NCBI GenBank assembly: GCA_012934845.2
Contig: WNNJ02001248.1
Location: 434,001 to 498,000, forward strand
Reading direction: 5' to 3'
DNA from: Pomphorhynchus laevis
Taxonomy: Eukaryota > Acanthocephala > Palaeacanthocephala > Echinorhynchida > Pomphorhynchidae
Length of the DNA: 64,000 bases
Every line of letters begins with the position of its first letter. The stretch's first letter is position 1. Positions 63,189 through 64,000 of this stretch are shown piece after piece. Under the pieces are notes generated by a model that saw only the letters and a program-made list of their open reading frames with translations, did no database searches and was not told the DNA's origin. A program made the translations under genes and the position numbers.

Positions 63189-64000
63189 ATGCCTTAAGGG
63201 AAACCAAAGGTTCAAAAGGAAATACTGATATTTCTGAAAGTGAAGAATCTATTGCCGTAGCTCAAAAGATCAACAATAAAAGGTGCTACTTTTGTGGTGG
63301 AGTTATGCATACACGAAATCGTTGTCCAGCCCGGGATGCTGAATGTTCATTCTGCTTAAAACGTGGACACTACGAAAAAGTTTGTCGAACTAAGTTGCTT
63401 CGATCTCGACGAAAATACAATCGTAGTACTCGACCATACGCGTTCGACTGTGAATCACTTAATATCATATCCTGTCAAAATGCAAATGGTGATGCATCTA
63501 AACTTGACGACATGACGGTACAAGTTCGCGTTGGAACACAACAGCTGGATGCTCTTATCGATACAGGGAGCTCTTCCAACTTTGTCGATTCATCAGTTAT
63601 TCGAAAACTAGGTATTCCTACAGAATCTTGTTGTCTTAGGATTTCCATGGCTAATTCATCATTTACATCCGTATGCAATGAACGATGCAAATTACCGATA
63701 TCTTACTGTGACCGAAACTATACTGACATTCAATGCTTCATCATGCCTCATCTTTGTCGTGATATCATACTTGGTCATCCATTCCTGCGCTTGCATTCAA
63801 GTGTTTCCATTCGACTTCGAGGAAATGCTAAGCAAGAAACATTAACCATTGGGCAACTATCGAGCATGGAAATCGATATACCGTCGTTATTTTCAGACGA
63901 TTTTAAAAACTGGAAACCTGCAGCAATTCCGTCCCGGCGCCGTAATATCGAAGATCACCGCTTTATTGCTTCGGAAGTAAAACGGATGTTGTCCGAAGGC
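63174..64000 (+). CDS. Gypsy zinc knuckles, protease and RT start, open to window edge
   Basis: Open from the gag overlap to position 64000. CCHC knuckles CYFCGGVMHTRNRC (near 63282) and CSFCLKRGHYEKVC (near 63345). Aspartic protease DALIDTGSSSNFVD (near 63550) with a later ILGHPFL segment. The pre-RT linker includes WKPAAIPSRRRNIEDHRFIA, homologous to PIAVKSRKYSRLHSDFID in the 1-2512 copy. No lesion apart from the frame change to gag. It continues outside the window. Confidence 0.88.

Noticed and set aside
63174-63190. Programmed -1 frameshift between gag and pol
   Set aside because: No clear slippery heptamer at the overlap, and the related copy at 1-2512 has gag, knuckles and RT in one frame; a mutation is simpler. 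Not fully excluded.

Overview
The window is 64 kb of animal nuclear DNA made almost entirely of retroelements. I found no convincing single-copy host gene. The elements are eukaryotic types: Ty3/gypsy, Penelope-like (PLE), EEP-type LINEs, RTE-type LINEs and a LINE with a restriction-like endonuclease (RLE). Three blocks of mitochondrial DNA are pasted between them (NUMTs). These are G/T-rich, and cob lies directly upstream of nad1 on the same strand. As far as I recall this arrangement suits an acanthocephalan (syndermatan) mitochondrial genome better than arthropod or flatworm orders, but the species assignment is an inference.

Layout. 1-4.2 kb: two Ty3/gypsy pol remnants (- then +). 4.3-8.1 kb: several PLE pieces with GIY-YIG endonuclease ends, each followed by a hammerhead-ribozyme core, plus a 296-bp retrozyme-like unit holding a complete hammerhead. 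8.2-13.9 kb: a LINE (family C here) tail-to-tail with a broken RLE element. 14-18 kb: two family A LINEs (-). 18.9-27.5 kb: family B LINE relics, a family C relic and a long family B copy. 27.5-37 kb: LINE and RTE debris. 37.2-41.6 kb: a second long family B copy, inverted and nearly identical to the one at 23.8-27.5 kb. 42-46.7 kb: RTE pieces, an RLE 3' end and a family C LINE end. 46.7-48.7 kb: NUMT 1. 48.7-52.1 kb: an intact RLE element with a 1006-residue ORF. 52.1-53.2 kb: an open family C LINE. 53.3-54.1 kb: NUMT 2. 54.1-58.6 kb: family D LINEs. 58.9-59.84 kb: NUMT 3. 59.84-64 kb: two tandem gypsy elements, the second entering the window edge.

How it fits together. Nearly all coding potential is reverse transcription and integration machinery: RTs, zinc knuckles, retroviral-type protease, RNase H, integrase, EEP, GIY-YIG and RLE endonucleases. 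Most copies carry stops or frameshifts. The exceptions are the 48978-51998 ORF and the 52145-53236 RT ORF. The most interesting signals are: (i) the intact RLE element with an N-terminal CXC-like cysteine cluster; (ii) three of three RLE elements joined by their poly(A) to the (TAA)n tail of a family C LINE; (iii) hammerhead ribozymes, including a retrozyme-like unit; (iv) 5' leaders and minisatellites shared or swapped between unrelated families; (v) fold-back palindromes at LINE/NUMT joins; (vi) a covarying fold-back next to a candidate gypsy primer-binding site.
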